DNA from: Paracoccaceae bacterium
GTDB lineage: Bacteria; Pseudomonadota; Alphaproteobacteria; Rhodobacterales; Rhodobacteraceae
Assembly (NCBI GenBank): GCA_030066855.1
Contig: JASJAU010000046.1
Location: 1 to 41,819, forward strand
Length of the DNA: 41,819 bases
Direction of reading: 5' to 3'
The notes under the pieces are model-generated. The model saw only the letters and a program-made list of their open reading frames with translations, was not told where the DNA came from and did no database searches. Made by a program: the position numbers and the translations under genes. Below are positions 24,526-32,633 of the stretch, one piece after another (the stretch's first letter is position 1; every line of letters starts with the position of its first letter).

Positions 24526-24759
24526 ATGGCGGCACTGGAGGACGAGGCGCTTGAGGCGCGGCTGCTCGCCGCCCACGCCAGAGCTGATACTGAAGAGTTA
24601 ATCGCGGGTTACACCCGCGCGGCGGAACACGCCAAAATGGCGGGGGATACCGACAAAGCATGTTTCTTCCTGACGCACGCCTGGGTGTTTGCGCTGGAGG
24701 CGGGCGATCCGAGGGCCGCTCAGCTCCGGGCGCGTTTGATGTCGGAAGGCCGGGTCTGA
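24526..24759 (+). CDS. Small protein of unknown function between Rieske oxygenase and FAD/GcvT oxidoreductase
   Basis: A 77-aa, Ala-rich, largely helical protein. Notable stretches are ARADTEELIAGYTRAAEHAK and DKACFFLTHAWVFALEAGDP, which look like two helical hairpins of TPR-like character. There is no signal peptide and no metal motif apart from one Cys and two His. It lies in the same direction, 18 bp after the Rieske gene and 28 bp before the FAD enzyme. Codon use is the same as its neighbours (strong G/C at third positions), which supports a real gene. I do not recognise a family. It could be a small subunit or assembly factor for one of the flanking enzymes, but that is inference from position only. 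Confidence 0.72.
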   Translation: MAALEDEALEARLLAAHARADTEELIAGYTRAAEHAKMAGDTDKACFFLTHAWVFALEAGDPRAAQLRARLMSEGRV

Positions 24760-24787
24760 CGGACCAGGCGCGGAGAGGGAGAGCGCG

Positions 24788-27208
24788 ATGAAAAGCGAGG
24801 CGCGGGTCGTGGTGATCGGGGGCGGCGTGGTCGGCTGCTCGGTCCTTTATCACCTGACGAAGCTCGGCTGGTCTGACGTGATGCTGATCGAGCGCTCGGA
24901 GCTGACGAGCGGCTCGACCTGGCATGCGGCGGGCGGGTTCCACACCATCAACGGCGACACCAACATGGCCGCGCTTCAGGGCTACACAATCCGGCTTTAC
25001 AAGGAGCTGGAGCAGATCACCGGCATGTCCTGCGGGCTGCATCACGTGGGCGGGATCACGCTGGCCGACACGCCGGAGCGGCTCGACATGCTGAAGTCCG
25101 AACGGGCCAAGCACCGGTACATGGGTTTGGAAACCGAAGTGCTTTCTCCAAGCGAGATCAGGGAGATGGCCGAGCTTGTGAATGTCGAGGGCGTCTTGGG
25201 CGGGCTTTACGATCCGTTAGACGGGCATCTCGATCCGTCCGGCACGACCCACGCCTATGCCAAGGCCGCGCGATTGGGCGGCGCCGAGATTGTCACGCAA
25301 TGCCGGGTTCTGGAGACGAACGCGCGGGCGGACGGTGGATGGGACGTCGTAACCGAGTCGGGAACGGTGCGTGCCGAGCATCTGGTGAACGCCGCAGGAC
25401 TTTGGGCGCGAGAGGTGGCGGCGATGGCGGGCCTATATCTGCCGCTGCTGCCGATGGCGCATCAATACCTTGTTACCGATGACATCCCCGAGATCTATGA
25501 ACGCGGCGCCGAGTTTCCGCATGTGATGGACCCCGGAGGCGAGAGCTATCTCCGACAGGAGGGGCGGGGCCTCTGCATCGGTTTCTACGAGCAGAAATGC
25601 GAGCCCTGGGCCGAAGACGGCACGCCCTGGGATTTCGGGCACGAGCTGTTGAACGATGAATTCGAGAAGATTGAGGACAGCGTCGCTTTCGCCTACCGCC
25701 GCTTCCCGGTGCTCGAGCGGGCCGGCGTGAAGCGCGTGATCCACGGGCCCTTCACCTTCGCGCCGGACGGCAATCCGCTGATGGGGCCGGTGCCGGGGTT
25801 GAGGAATTACTGGGCCGCCTGCGCGGTGATGGCTGGGTTCAGCCAGGGCGGCGGCGTGGGGCTGAGCCTGGCGCAATGGATGGTCGAGGGCGAGCCGGAG
25901 CGCGACATCTTCGCGATGGACGTGGCCCGCTTCGGGCGCTGGACGACACCGGGCTACACGACGCCGAAGGTGATCGAGAATTACCAGCGCCGCTTTTCGG
26001 TGACCTATCCGAACGAGGAGCTGCCGGCGGCGCGGCAGTTCCGGACCACGCCGATGTACGATGTTTTCGACAGCATGGGCGCGGTCTGGGGCGCGGCTTA
26101 TGGTCTTGAAGTGCCGAACTATTTCGCGTTGGAGGGCGAGCCGCGCTTTGAAACGCCGAGCTTCCGTCGCTCGAACGCCTGGGAGGCAACTCGCGCGGAG
26201 GTCCGTGCGGTGAGGACCGGGGTCGGGATCAACGAGGTGCACAACTTCGGTAAGTTTCGCGTGACGGGGCCGGAGGCGCGGGCCTGGCTCGACCGGATCA
26301 TGGCGGGGCGCGTGCCGGCGCCGGGGCGGCTCGCGCTCTCGCCGATGCTCTCGCCGCGCGGACGGCTTTTGGGCGATTTCACGATCTCCTGTCTCGGAGA
26401 AGAGGAGTTTCATCTGACCGCCAGCTACGCCGCCCAGGAAGCGCATCGGCGGTGGTTCGATCTGCACGGGCAGCCGGGCGCGCGGGTCGAGAACATCTCG
26501 GACGCGCTGACCGGATTTCAGATCGCCGGTCCGAAAGCGAAAGAGGTTCTCGTCACGGCAGTGGCGCCCGGCCAGGCGGATGCGGCGGGCGCGATGCGGT
26601 TTCTCGATGTCGCCCGGCTGACGGTCGGCATGACGGATTGCCTGGTTCAGCGTGTGAGCTATACGGGTGACTTGGGCTACGAGATCTACTGCCGGCCGGA
26701 GGCGCAGCGGGCGCTTTGGACGGCGCTCTGGCGGGCTGGCGAAGAGGCGGGTATGCGCACTTTCGGAATGCGGGCGATGATGTCTCTCCGGCTTGACCGG
26801 TTCTTCGGTTCCTGGCTTCGGGAATACTCGCCAGACTATACCGCCGCCGAGACCGGACTGGACCGGTTCATCGCTTTCGGGAAAGATGCGGAATTCATCG
26901 GTCGGGCTGCGGCGGAATCCCAGCGCGAACGGTCGCCGGACCGCGTGTTGCAGGCGTTTGAGGTCGCCGCGGCGGATGCGGATGTTTTCGGCTATGAGCC
27001 GCTTTGGATCGATGGCGTGGTGCGCGGTTTTTGCACGTCCGGCGGCTACACGCACTGGAGCGGGATGTCGGTGGCGCTGGCCTTCGTGCCGCGCGAGCGC
27101 GTCGTGGACGGGCTGGAGGCGGAGGTGGAAATCTTGGGCGAGCGCCGCGCCGCCCGGTTGATGGCCTCGCCACCGTTCGATCCAGAGGGTTTGCGGCTTC
27201 GCGCCTGA
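24788..27208 (+). CDS. Dimethylglycine/sarcosine dehydrogenase-like FAD oxidoreductase with GcvT domain
   Basis: An 806-aa, two-part enzyme. The N-terminal DAO domain has VVVIGGGVVGCSVLYHLTKL and the motif SGSTWHAAGG, whose His46 is the site of covalent FAD attachment in dimethylglycine dehydrogenase. The middle linker is followed by a GcvT-like folate-binding domain from about residue 440 (RFETPSFRRSNAWEATRAEV, GLGYEIYC-type segment DLGYEIYCRPEAQRALW) and its C-terminal barrel (GYTHWSGMSVALAFVPRERV). Such enzymes remove an N-methyl group and transfer the one-carbon unit to tetrahydrofolate. It probably takes the product of the Rieske reaction. A GGAGAGGGAG stretch precedes the ATG. Confidence 0.9.
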   Translation: MKSEARVVVIGGGVVGCSVLYHLTKLGWSDVMLIERSELTSGSTWHAAGGFHTINGDTNMAALQGYTIRLYKELEQITGMSCGLHHVGGITLADTPERLDMLKSERAKHRYMGLETEVLSPSEIREMAELVNVEGVLGGLYDPLDGHLDPSGTTHAYAKAARLGGAEIVTQCRVLETNARADGGWDVVTESGTVRAEHLVNAAGLWAREVAAMAGLYLPLLPMAHQYLVTDDIPEIYERGAEFPHVMDPGGESYLRQEGRGLCIGFYEQKCEPWAEDGTPWDFGHELLNDEFEKIEDSVAFAYRRFPVLERAGVKRVIHGPFTFAPDGNPLMGPVPGLRNYWAACAVMAGFSQGGGVGLSLAQWMVEGEPERDIFAMDVARFGRWTTPGYTTPKVIENYQRRFSVTYPNEELPAARQFRTTPMYDVFDSMGAVWGAAYGLEVPNYFALEGEPRFETPSFRRSNAWEATRAEVRAVRTGVGINEVHNFGKFRVTGPEARAWLDRIMAGRVPAPGRLALSPMLSPRGRLLGDFTISCLGEEEFHLTASYAAQEAHRRWFDLHGQPGARVENISDALTGFQIAGPKAKEVLVTAVAPGQADAAGAMRFLDVARLTVGMTDCLVQRVSYTGDLGYEIYCRPEAQRALWTALWRAGEEAGMRTFGMRAMMSLRLDRFFGSWLREYSPDYTAAETGLDRFIAFGKDAEFIGRAAAESQRERSPDRVLQAFEVAAADADVFGYEPLWIDGVVRGFCTSGGYTHWSGMSVALAFVPRERVVDGLEAEVEILGERRAARLMASPPFDPEGLRLRA

Positions 27209-27292
27209 GCGCTGGAAGTCGAGCGAAGTTGCGGCTCGAAACCTCTGTGCGCGGTGCAATCTCCGCAAGTGCGCCCGCAGCGATGCGAGTCC

Positions 27293-29812
27293 CTAGAAAT
27301 CCTCCCAATCGTCATCCTCGTCAGCAAGCGCGAGCGCGCCATCGATCGCGGGCGGCATGGCGGCGCTGGCAGCAGGCTCAGCAGGGGTTGCTTTCGTCGA
27401 GTGCGTAACAGTTTTCGGGCCCGCAGGCGCGGCGCGGCCGGTTGAGGTTCCGCTTGTGCGAAAGCGGCCGGCCGCGTCGGCGAGCGAGGTCGCTTCGGTC
27501 CGGAGCGTATGGGTCGCGGCAGTTGTTTCCTCGAACATCGCGACGTTCTGCTGCGTCGCCTGGTCCAGTTGTCCCATGGCGACGTTGATTTCGTCCAGCC
27601 CGGTGGCTTGCTCGCGCGCCGAGGCGGCAATGCCGGTCACGTGGTCGGCGATATTCCCGATCGAGGACACGATTTCCGTCAGCGCGCCGCCGGCTTTTCC
27701 GACGAGCGAGACGCCGTTCCTCACATGCGCGCCGGAGGAGGAGATCAGTTCGTTTATCTCTCGCGCGGCGTCGGAAGAACGCTGCGCCAGCGCCCGGACC
27801 TCGGACGCGACGACGGCGAAGCCGCGTCCCGCATCACCGGCGCGCGCGGCCTCCACTCCGGCCTTTAGCGCGAGGAGATTGGTCTGAAATGCGATGTCGT
27901 CGATGACAGAGATGATGCGCGAGATGCGTTCCGAGGAGCTCTCGATCTCGCCCATCGCCTCGACCGCCTCTTGAACGACGGTGCCGGAGCTCTCCGCGTC
28001 GTTCCGGGCTGATGTGACCACCTCGCTCGCTTCGCGGGCGCCGTCTGCGGTCGAGGAGACCGAGGTCGTCAGTTCGGTCAGTGCTGCGGCGAACTGCTCA
28101 AGAGTCGCAGCCTGTTGTTCGGTTCGGCGCGAGAGGTCATCAGCCGCGCCGGAAATATTGCCGGCCTCACTGAGGATCGCGCCCGAATTCTCGCGCACGA
28201 CCGATACAGCCGCGTCGAGCGCCTCGACCGAGGCGTTGAAATGCTGGCGGAGCTCCTCGTAATCTGGGGGGAATAGTGCTGTCAGACGCACCGACAGGTC
28301 GCCGGTCGAAAGCGTGGTCAGCCCCTCGCTCAGGTCTTCGACTACGGTTTTCTGATCGCGCGTCAGCGCTTCCTGGCGGGCGTGGGCCTCTGTCCTCTCT
28401 TTCTCTGGTCCGGTGATGTCGAGGCCGAGGAAGACATGGCCTGAGATGGCGCCTCGGCTGTCGACAATCGGCGAGAGCGTGCCGGAAACGATCGTCTCGG
28501 AGCCCAGGCGGAAGGTGTCGAATGCGGCCGCCTTGGAGGCGAGGAGCGGCTCCATCGGCTCGCCGGAGACTGGGGCGATGAATTCACCGATTCGCGTCCT
28601 GCCGAGTTCCGGCATGACGGGGCCTAGCGTGGTCCGCGCCGCGTCGTTTGCCGAGGTCAATCGGTGATCGCGGTCGAAATCGAACCGCATCTGGGCCGCC
28701 TCCAGCGCACTGAGAACCGCTTCGGTCACGCGGGCGGAGGTCACGTCGTCCCATTCCATCACATAGCCGGTCACGGTTCCGCCGTCTCCCTCGATGGGCG
28801 CGACCGTGAGCGATATGGTCCGGGCGCCGAATACCACATCGGCTGACGCCGGGTGCGTCGCGCCGTCCCGCGGCTGTTCAAGATCGCCACCGGCCAGAGT
28901 GAAAGGATCGAGTGTCAGGTTCTCGAGCGCCTCGGGGTCGAGGTCAGACACGCGATGGCGGAGATCTTGGGCGCCCGCGCTCGCAAGCTTCTGGAACGCG
29001 GGGTTGAAATGAGTGACCCGAAAGTCCGCGTCGGTCATGACCAGGGCGACAGATGCGTTTTCGAACCCGGCGCTTTGAAAGATCGCGTCGCGCGTGGACG
29101 CCTCGGCTGCGTGCAGCTTCTCGCGCAGGATATCCAATTGCCGTGCGGTCAGGCCGATCTCATCGCCTTTCCTTGTGGCGGGGATGTCGCTCGTCAGATC
29201 GCCATCCGCCATGTCCGTTGTGCGCCGCGCCACCTTGAGCAGCGGAACCGCAAGGGTTTGACGGAAGAACAGCCCCGAGGCGATGGTGAGAACAAGGAAC
29301 ACGCCGCCGGCCAGCGCGAGCTGGCGCTGACGAGCTTCGTTCACGGCGGCCAGCGCGCCGATTGGATCGCCGCCCTGCGGATAGCGAAATGCGTGCCAGA
29401 ATCCGTTGCCCGTTGTTTCGGCCGCGCCGGTTGAGACCGCCGCCGCCCCGAGTGTCGCGAGCTGGTCGAACTGGCCCGGAGACATGTCCCCGGCGGTTGC
29501 CAGTACGGCGCCGTCCGAGGCGACGACTGCCACGCCGAGGATGCGGTCGGGTTCTGCCGCGAGCGTCTCCTCGATCGACGCCTGGATGTCTTCAACCTTG
29601 CGGAAGCGCGTCGCGCCAACAAGCGTTTCTGCCTTGAACAGTGTCACGTCCTGGGCAAGGGTCCGGATGCCGTCTTCGGCGGTGGCTCGAAGCGTCCGGT
29701 CGGAGCTGACTGCAAGCGCCCCCGCCACTGCAGCGGTCGTCGCCGCCAATATGACCAGACACTTCACGAAAACGGGCAGGCGAACCGCCGCCCCGGCTTT
29801 TCCCAAAATCAT
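27293..29812 (-). CDS. Methyl-accepting chemotaxis protein with PAS domains and C-terminal WEDF tail
   Basis: An 839-aa chemoreceptor. TM1 is near residues 12-36 ([18 protein letters not shown]), a periplasmic sensor follows, and TM2 is near 185-205 ([15 protein letters not shown]). A HAMP segment comes next ([20 protein letters not shown]), then two PAS-like modules, a second HAMP-like linker and the signalling hairpin with [20 protein letters not shown] and [18 protein letters not shown]. The usual NAxVEAARAG is [10 protein letters not shown] here. The chain ends in DDDWEDF, which fits the x-W-x-x-F pentapeptide that tethers CheR and CheB. No CheA/CheW/CheR genes are nearby. ATG 29812 was chosen as the first start before TM1. 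It follows the Cache-like gene, which could be co-transcribed. Confidence 0.9.
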   Translation of the reverse strand: MILGKAGAAVRLPVFVKCLVILAATTAAVAGALAVSSDRTLRATAEDGIRTLAQDVTLFKAETLVGATRFRKVEDIQASIEETLAAEPDRILGVAVVASDGAVLATAGDMSPGQFDQLATLGAAAVSTGAAETTGNGFWHAFRYPQGGDPIGALAAVNEARQRQLALAGGVFLVLTIASGLFFRQTLAVPLLKVARRTTDMADGDLTSDIPATRKGDEIGLTARQLDILREKLHAAEASTRDAIFQSAGFENASVALVMTDADFRVTHFNPAFQKLASAGAQDLRHRVSDLDPEALENLTLDPFTLAGGDLEQPRDGATHPASADVVFGARTISLTVAPIEGDGGTVTGYVMEWDDVTSARVTEAVLSALEAAQMRFDFDRDHRLTSANDAARTTLGPVMPELGRTRIGEFIAPVSGEPMEPLLASKAAAFDTFRLGSETIVSGTLSPIVDSRGAISGHVFLGLDITGPEKERTEAHARQEALTRDQKTVVEDLSEGLTTLSTGDLSVRLTALFPPDYEELRQHFNASVEALDAAVSVVRENSGAILSEAGNISGAADDLSRRTEQQAATLEQFAAALTELTTSVSSTADGAREASEVVTSARNDAESSGTVVQEAVEAMGEIESSSERISRIISVIDDIAFQTNLLALKAGVEAARAGDAGRGFAVVASEVRALAQRSSDAAREINELISSSGAHVRNGVSLVGKAGGALTEIVSSIGNIADHVTGIAASAREQATGLDEINVAMGQLDQATQQNVAMFEETTAATHTLRTEATSLADAAGRFRTSGTSTGRAAPAGPKTVTHSTKATPAEPAASAAMPPAIDGALALADEDDDWEDF

Positions 29813-29829
29813 GACGCGCCCCCGGGCCG

Positions 29830-29934
29830 TTACATCAGAGATTCGGCGTCGACGCCGACGGTCATCGCGCCGATCGGCTGGCCTGTGGCGGGATCGACAA
29901 TCGTAAAGGACACCTGACCCTGATACCGCTGGGT
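29830..29934 (-). other. Read-through extension encoding the C terminus of the Cache/PDC-like protein
   Basis: In the same frame, directly after the TGA at 29937-29935, 34 further codons encode [18 protein letters not shown] and a GQPIG..TVGVDAE segment ending at TAA (29832-29830). [20 protein letters not shown] is the final beta-strand pair expected of a Cache/PDC sensor domain. This stretch is therefore former or still-translated coding sequence rather than random spacer. It ends 17 bp before the chemoreceptor start. Confidence 0.75.
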
Positions 29935-30396
29935 TCAATCATCGAGTTCGATCTCGGAGACGTGAAAGCCGCCCGGACCCGCAGCGTAGGTCTCGGTGAA
30001 TTTCGCCTCGTCACCTTGCCAGTAGTCAGAAGTGACGGCGCTTGCAGCCACGTTCAGGCCGTTGGAATCCATGATGAAAACTTCGGTGATCTGGCCTCCT
30101 GAGGCTTCAACCTGCTCGCGCAGGAAGTCGGAGGCCGCGCTTGTCAGAACCGGGGAGATCGTCGGCGTGTCGGTCTGGCCGACCTCGGCGCGCCAGGCCT
30201 GATCGAGCGCGTCGATCTGGGATTGCCCGTATCCGCCTGTCGACTGGTTCTGGGCATTGATCGCCTCAATCAGGATGCTGGCGTCGGCCCAGGCAGAGAT
30301 TTGAGAATTGTAGTAGTCTTCGATGGCGGCGGTGAAATCCTGTGCCATGGCCGGGGCGGCGGCCAGGGTGAGGCAGGTTGCGGCGAGGTATTTCAT
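29935..30396 (-). CDS. Secreted Cache/PDC sensor-like protein, interrupted by in-frame TGA
   Basis: Translation to the first stop gives 153 aa: a signal peptide (residues 1-18, APAMAQ), then a helix-rich start and [20 protein letters not shown] followed by [11 protein letters not shown], the central motif of PDC/Cache sensor domains. The chain stops after VSEIELDD at TGA 29937-29935, just before the last strands of the fold, which are still encoded beyond the stop. Related proteins, as I recall them, have Ser here (DES-T-Q type), so TCA to TGA is a one-base explanation. The natural product would be about 188 aa. It could be a periplasmic ligand-binding partner of the adjacent chemoreceptor. 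GGGAAG precedes ATG 30396. Confidence 0.75.
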   Translation of the reverse strand: MKYLAATCLTLAAAPAMAQDFTAAIEDYYNSQISAWADASILIEAINAQNQSTGGYGQSQIDALDQAWRAEVGQTDTPTISPVLTSAASDFLREQVEASGGQITEVFIMDSNGLNVAASAVTSDYWQGDEAKFTETYAAGPGGFHVSEIELDD

Positions 30397-30527
30397 TTGG
30401 CTTCCCTTTCATCATCGGCGCGGTCCCCCGCGTTCCGATGCCGGTCGATAAGCCAAGTTCCTTTCCCGCCCCTTAATCGGCGCGGCGCGACTCCTAAAAC
30501 TCGGTCTTTCCCGATCAGGCGTGGGAT

Positions 30528-31010
30528 TCAGCTTGTCACGTCGGGTTTTGGCGGCGCTTTTGGCGTGAAGGCGCAAAGGTCCGGTTTGATGTCGAGAAGC
30601 GGCGTGCCGTCGAGGCAATCGAGACCACGGACCAGGAGGGAGGCGCCTTCGCGGCCTTCCAGCCGGACGCGCACCGTGCCGATCGGGTTTGGCCGGACGG
30701 GCGAGCGGAGGCTGAAGGTGCCGGTTGTCCGGCCGTCGGATTTGGGGCTTTGGCGGAGGAGGTCGCGGCGGCTCCGATCCAGCCAATAGAGGACCTCGAT
30801 GATCTCATAGGCCTCGATCCCATCGAGCGCCTGGTCCCAGGGCCTATTCAGTTCGATGCGGCAGAGAGGGCCGTCTTGGCGGCCCTGACGCGGGCAGTCC
30901 TTGCGGTCGGCCCAAGGCGTGCGGATTCGACCGATGAAGCGGAGCGCGGCGTCCTGGGGCGGGTCTTCCTCGGCGAGAAGCTCTCCGGGGCGGATTGAGG
31001 CATCGCTCAT
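30528..31010 (-). CDS. trmO: tRNA (N6-threonylcarbamoyladenosine(37)-N6)-methyltransferase TrmO
   Basis: A 160-aa protein of the TrmO/YaeB (UPF0066) family, which uses SAM to add a methyl group to t6A37 in tRNA-Thr. Visible family segments are FIGRIRTPWADRKDCPRQG (residues 25-43), LDGIEAYEIIEVLYWLDRSR, and SLRSPVRPNPIGTVRVRLEG with the hallmark S-P-x-R-P-N-P-I-G. LDCLDGTPLLDIKPDL follows. It is shorter than E. coli TrmO (about 235 aa) because it lacks the C-terminal domain, a common form in alphaproteobacteria. It is divergent from the tup operon across a 139-bp gap. Confidence 0.92.
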   Translation of the reverse strand: MSDASIRPGELLAEEDPPQDAALRFIGRIRTPWADRKDCPRQGRQDGPLCRIELNRPWDQALDGIEAYEIIEVLYWLDRSRRDLLRQSPKSDGRTTGTFSLRSPVRPNPIGTVRVRLEGREGASLLVRGLDCLDGTPLLDIKPDLCAFTPKAPPKPDVTS

Positions 31011-31092
31011 CAGAACGGTCCTTTTCGGTTCGGAGCGAGTTTAGGCCGCGGCGTCCTTCCCACAAGCGGCGAGCGCGATTCCCGCTTGATAG

Positions 31093-31150
31093 CGGAAATT
31101 TCCGGGTATAGCGTCTCGTTCAGGGAAATTTTTCAGCAGGACGGAAATTT
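31093..31150. promoter_or_regulatory. Three GGAAATTT boxes upstream of the tungstate-type operon
   Basis: GGAAATTT occurs at 31094-31101, 31124-31131 and 31143-31150. The first lies in the perfect 12-bp palindrome CGGAAATTTCCG (31093-31104). The third touches the TTG start codon of the permease. This cluster is absent from other gaps I inspected, and it is the likely operator for the HTH/PBP regulator encoded at the end of the operon. Confidence 0.55.
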
Positions 31151-31857
31151 TGCACGAGTTCGGAGAGGCGATCGGTCTGGCGTTCGGTCTTGTGGCCGGG
31201 TTCGATGCCGATCTCGTCGAAATCGTGGGGCTCTCCCTCTACGTCAGCCTGACCGCGACGCTGATCGCCTGCCTGATTGGTCTGCCTTTGGGCGCGATTC
31301 TGGCCGTGGCGCGGTTTCCCGGGCGGAACGCGTGCCTGATCGTCGTGAATGCCCTGATGGGACTGCCGCCTGTTGTGGTTGGCCTGATCGTCTATCTGCA
31401 TCTGTCCCGTGCCGGGCCCCTGGGCTTTCTGGGGCTTTTATACACACCGACCGCGATGATCATCGCGCAGACGATCCTGATCGCGCCTATCGTCGCCGCG
31501 CTTTCTCGTCAGGTGGTGGAGGACCTGCACACGGAATACGCCGAGCAATTCCGCTCGCTTTGCCTAAGCCGGACCGAAGCGGTTCAGGCGCTTCTGTGGG
31601 ACGGCCGGTTCGCTTTGATGACCGTGGCTTTGGCCGGGTTCGGTCGGGCGGTGGCGGAGGTCGGTGCGGTGATGATTGTCGGCGGCAATATCGACCACCT
31701 AACGCGGGTTATGACGACGGCGATCGCGCTTGAGACTTCGCGCGGGGAGCTGCCTCTCGCGCTCGCGCTCGGGATCGTGCTGATGGTGATCGCGCTGGGC
31801 GTCAACGGGCTGGTTCACAGCCTGCGCATGACCGCGACGAGGTTCGCCTATGCGTGA
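31150..31857 (+). CDS. tupB: Tungstate-type ABC transporter permease (TupB)
   Basis: A 235-aa inner-membrane permease with about six hydrophobic helices. The EAA loop and following segment are SLCLSRTEAVQALLWDGRFA and AGFGRAVAEVGAVMIVGGNI, the latter a hallmark of TupB permeases. It imports tungstate, or perhaps molybdate, with TupC and TupA. The start codon is TTG at 31150, supported by the membrane topology and by AGGACGG just upstream; no ATG exists closer to the first helix. It is first in the operon tupB-tupC-tupA-regulator. Confidence 0.9.
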   Translation: MHEFGEAIGLAFGLVAGFDADLVEIVGLSLYVSLTATLIACLIGLPLGAILAVARFPGRNACLIVVNALMGLPPVVVGLIVYLHLSRAGPLGFLGLLYTPTAMIIAQTILIAPIVAALSRQVVEDLHTEYAEQFRSLCLSRTEAVQALLWDGRFALMTVALAGFGRAVAEVGAVMIVGGNIDHLTRVMTTAIALETSRGELPLALALGIVLMVIALGVNGLVHSLRMTATRFAYA

Positions 31858-32608
31858 GGCAGGGTTGAAATGGCCCGTCGAGGCCGAGGCGGTGTCCGGC
31901 TCCAAACTCATGCCGCTGACCGTGCGGGGGCTGTCGTTCTGCGCGGGCGGGCGACGGTTGATCGACCATATCTCACTGACGCTCGACGGCGATGGCGTGA
32001 CTATGGTGATGGGGCCGAACGGAGCGGGTAAGAGCCTGTTTTTGCGGCTGATTCATGGGCTGATCCCGGCGTCCGAGGGCGAGATCAAATGGGGCGGGGC
32101 GCTGATAGGGCCGGAGGTCCGGCGGCATCAGGCGCTGGTCTTTCAGAAACCCGTGCTGCTTCGGCGGTCGGTCGCGGCGAATGTGGACTTCGTCCTGAAG
32201 TCGCGGGGCCGCGCGTCGCCCGAGGCGCGGGAGGCGCTTTTGGAGCGCGTGGGTCTCGGCGGGCGTGGGGCGCAGGCCGCGCGGCTTCTCTCGGGCGGCG
32301 AGCAGCAGCGGCTGGCGCTGGCCCGCGCGCTCGCGACCGAACCGGAGGTTCTGCTTCTGGACGAACCGACAGCCAGCCTTGATCCGGCCTCCGCACAGGC
32401 GATCGAGACGATAGTGGCAGATGTGGCACGGTCGGGGACGCGTGTGATCTTCGTGACCCATGACGTGGGGCAGGCGCGGCGGCTGGGAAGCGACGTGGTC
32501 TTCCTGGCGCGAGGGCGGATTGCCGAGCATACGCCTGCGGACGCGTTCTTTGACACGCCGTCGTCGCGGGAGGCCGAGGCTTATCTGTCCGGGGAGCTTG
32601 TCCTCTGA
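31850..32608 (+). CDS. tupC: Tungstate-type ABC transporter ATP-binding protein (TupC)
   Basis: A 252-aa ATPase. Walker A is GPNGAGKSLF, the signature is LLSGGEQQRLALARALA, Walker B is LLLDEPTASLDPAS and the switch is VIFVTHDVGQARRLG. Length and the short C terminus without a TOBE domain fit TupC rather than ModC. The start overlaps the tupB stop by 8 bp and has GAGG seven bases upstream. A second in-frame ATG at 31910 lacks a ribosome site, so 31850 is preferred. Confidence 0.9.
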   Translation: MREAGLKWPVEAEAVSGSKLMPLTVRGLSFCAGGRRLIDHISLTLDGDGVTMVMGPNGAGKSLFLRLIHGLIPASEGEIKWGGALIGPEVRRHQALVFQKPVLLRRSVAANVDFVLKSRGRASPEAREALLERVGLGGRGAQAARLLSGGEQQRLALARALATEPEVLLLDEPTASLDPASAQAIETIVADVARSGTRVIFVTHDVGQARRLGSDVVFLARGRIAEHTPADAFFDTPSSREAEAYLSGELVL

Positions 32609-32633
32609 GGCGTGGGGAGCAGGGAGTAATTCG

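Noticed and set aside
25433-27268. 611-codon minus-strand frame opposite the FAD/GcvT oxidoreductase
   Set aside because: Antisense shadow; the translation is His/Arg/Pro-rich without motifs.
29907-29921. Hairpin after the UGA as a bacterial SECIS element
   Set aside because: Only 5 bp with two G-U pairs. Position is suitable, but stability is too low to support selenocysteine insertion by itself.
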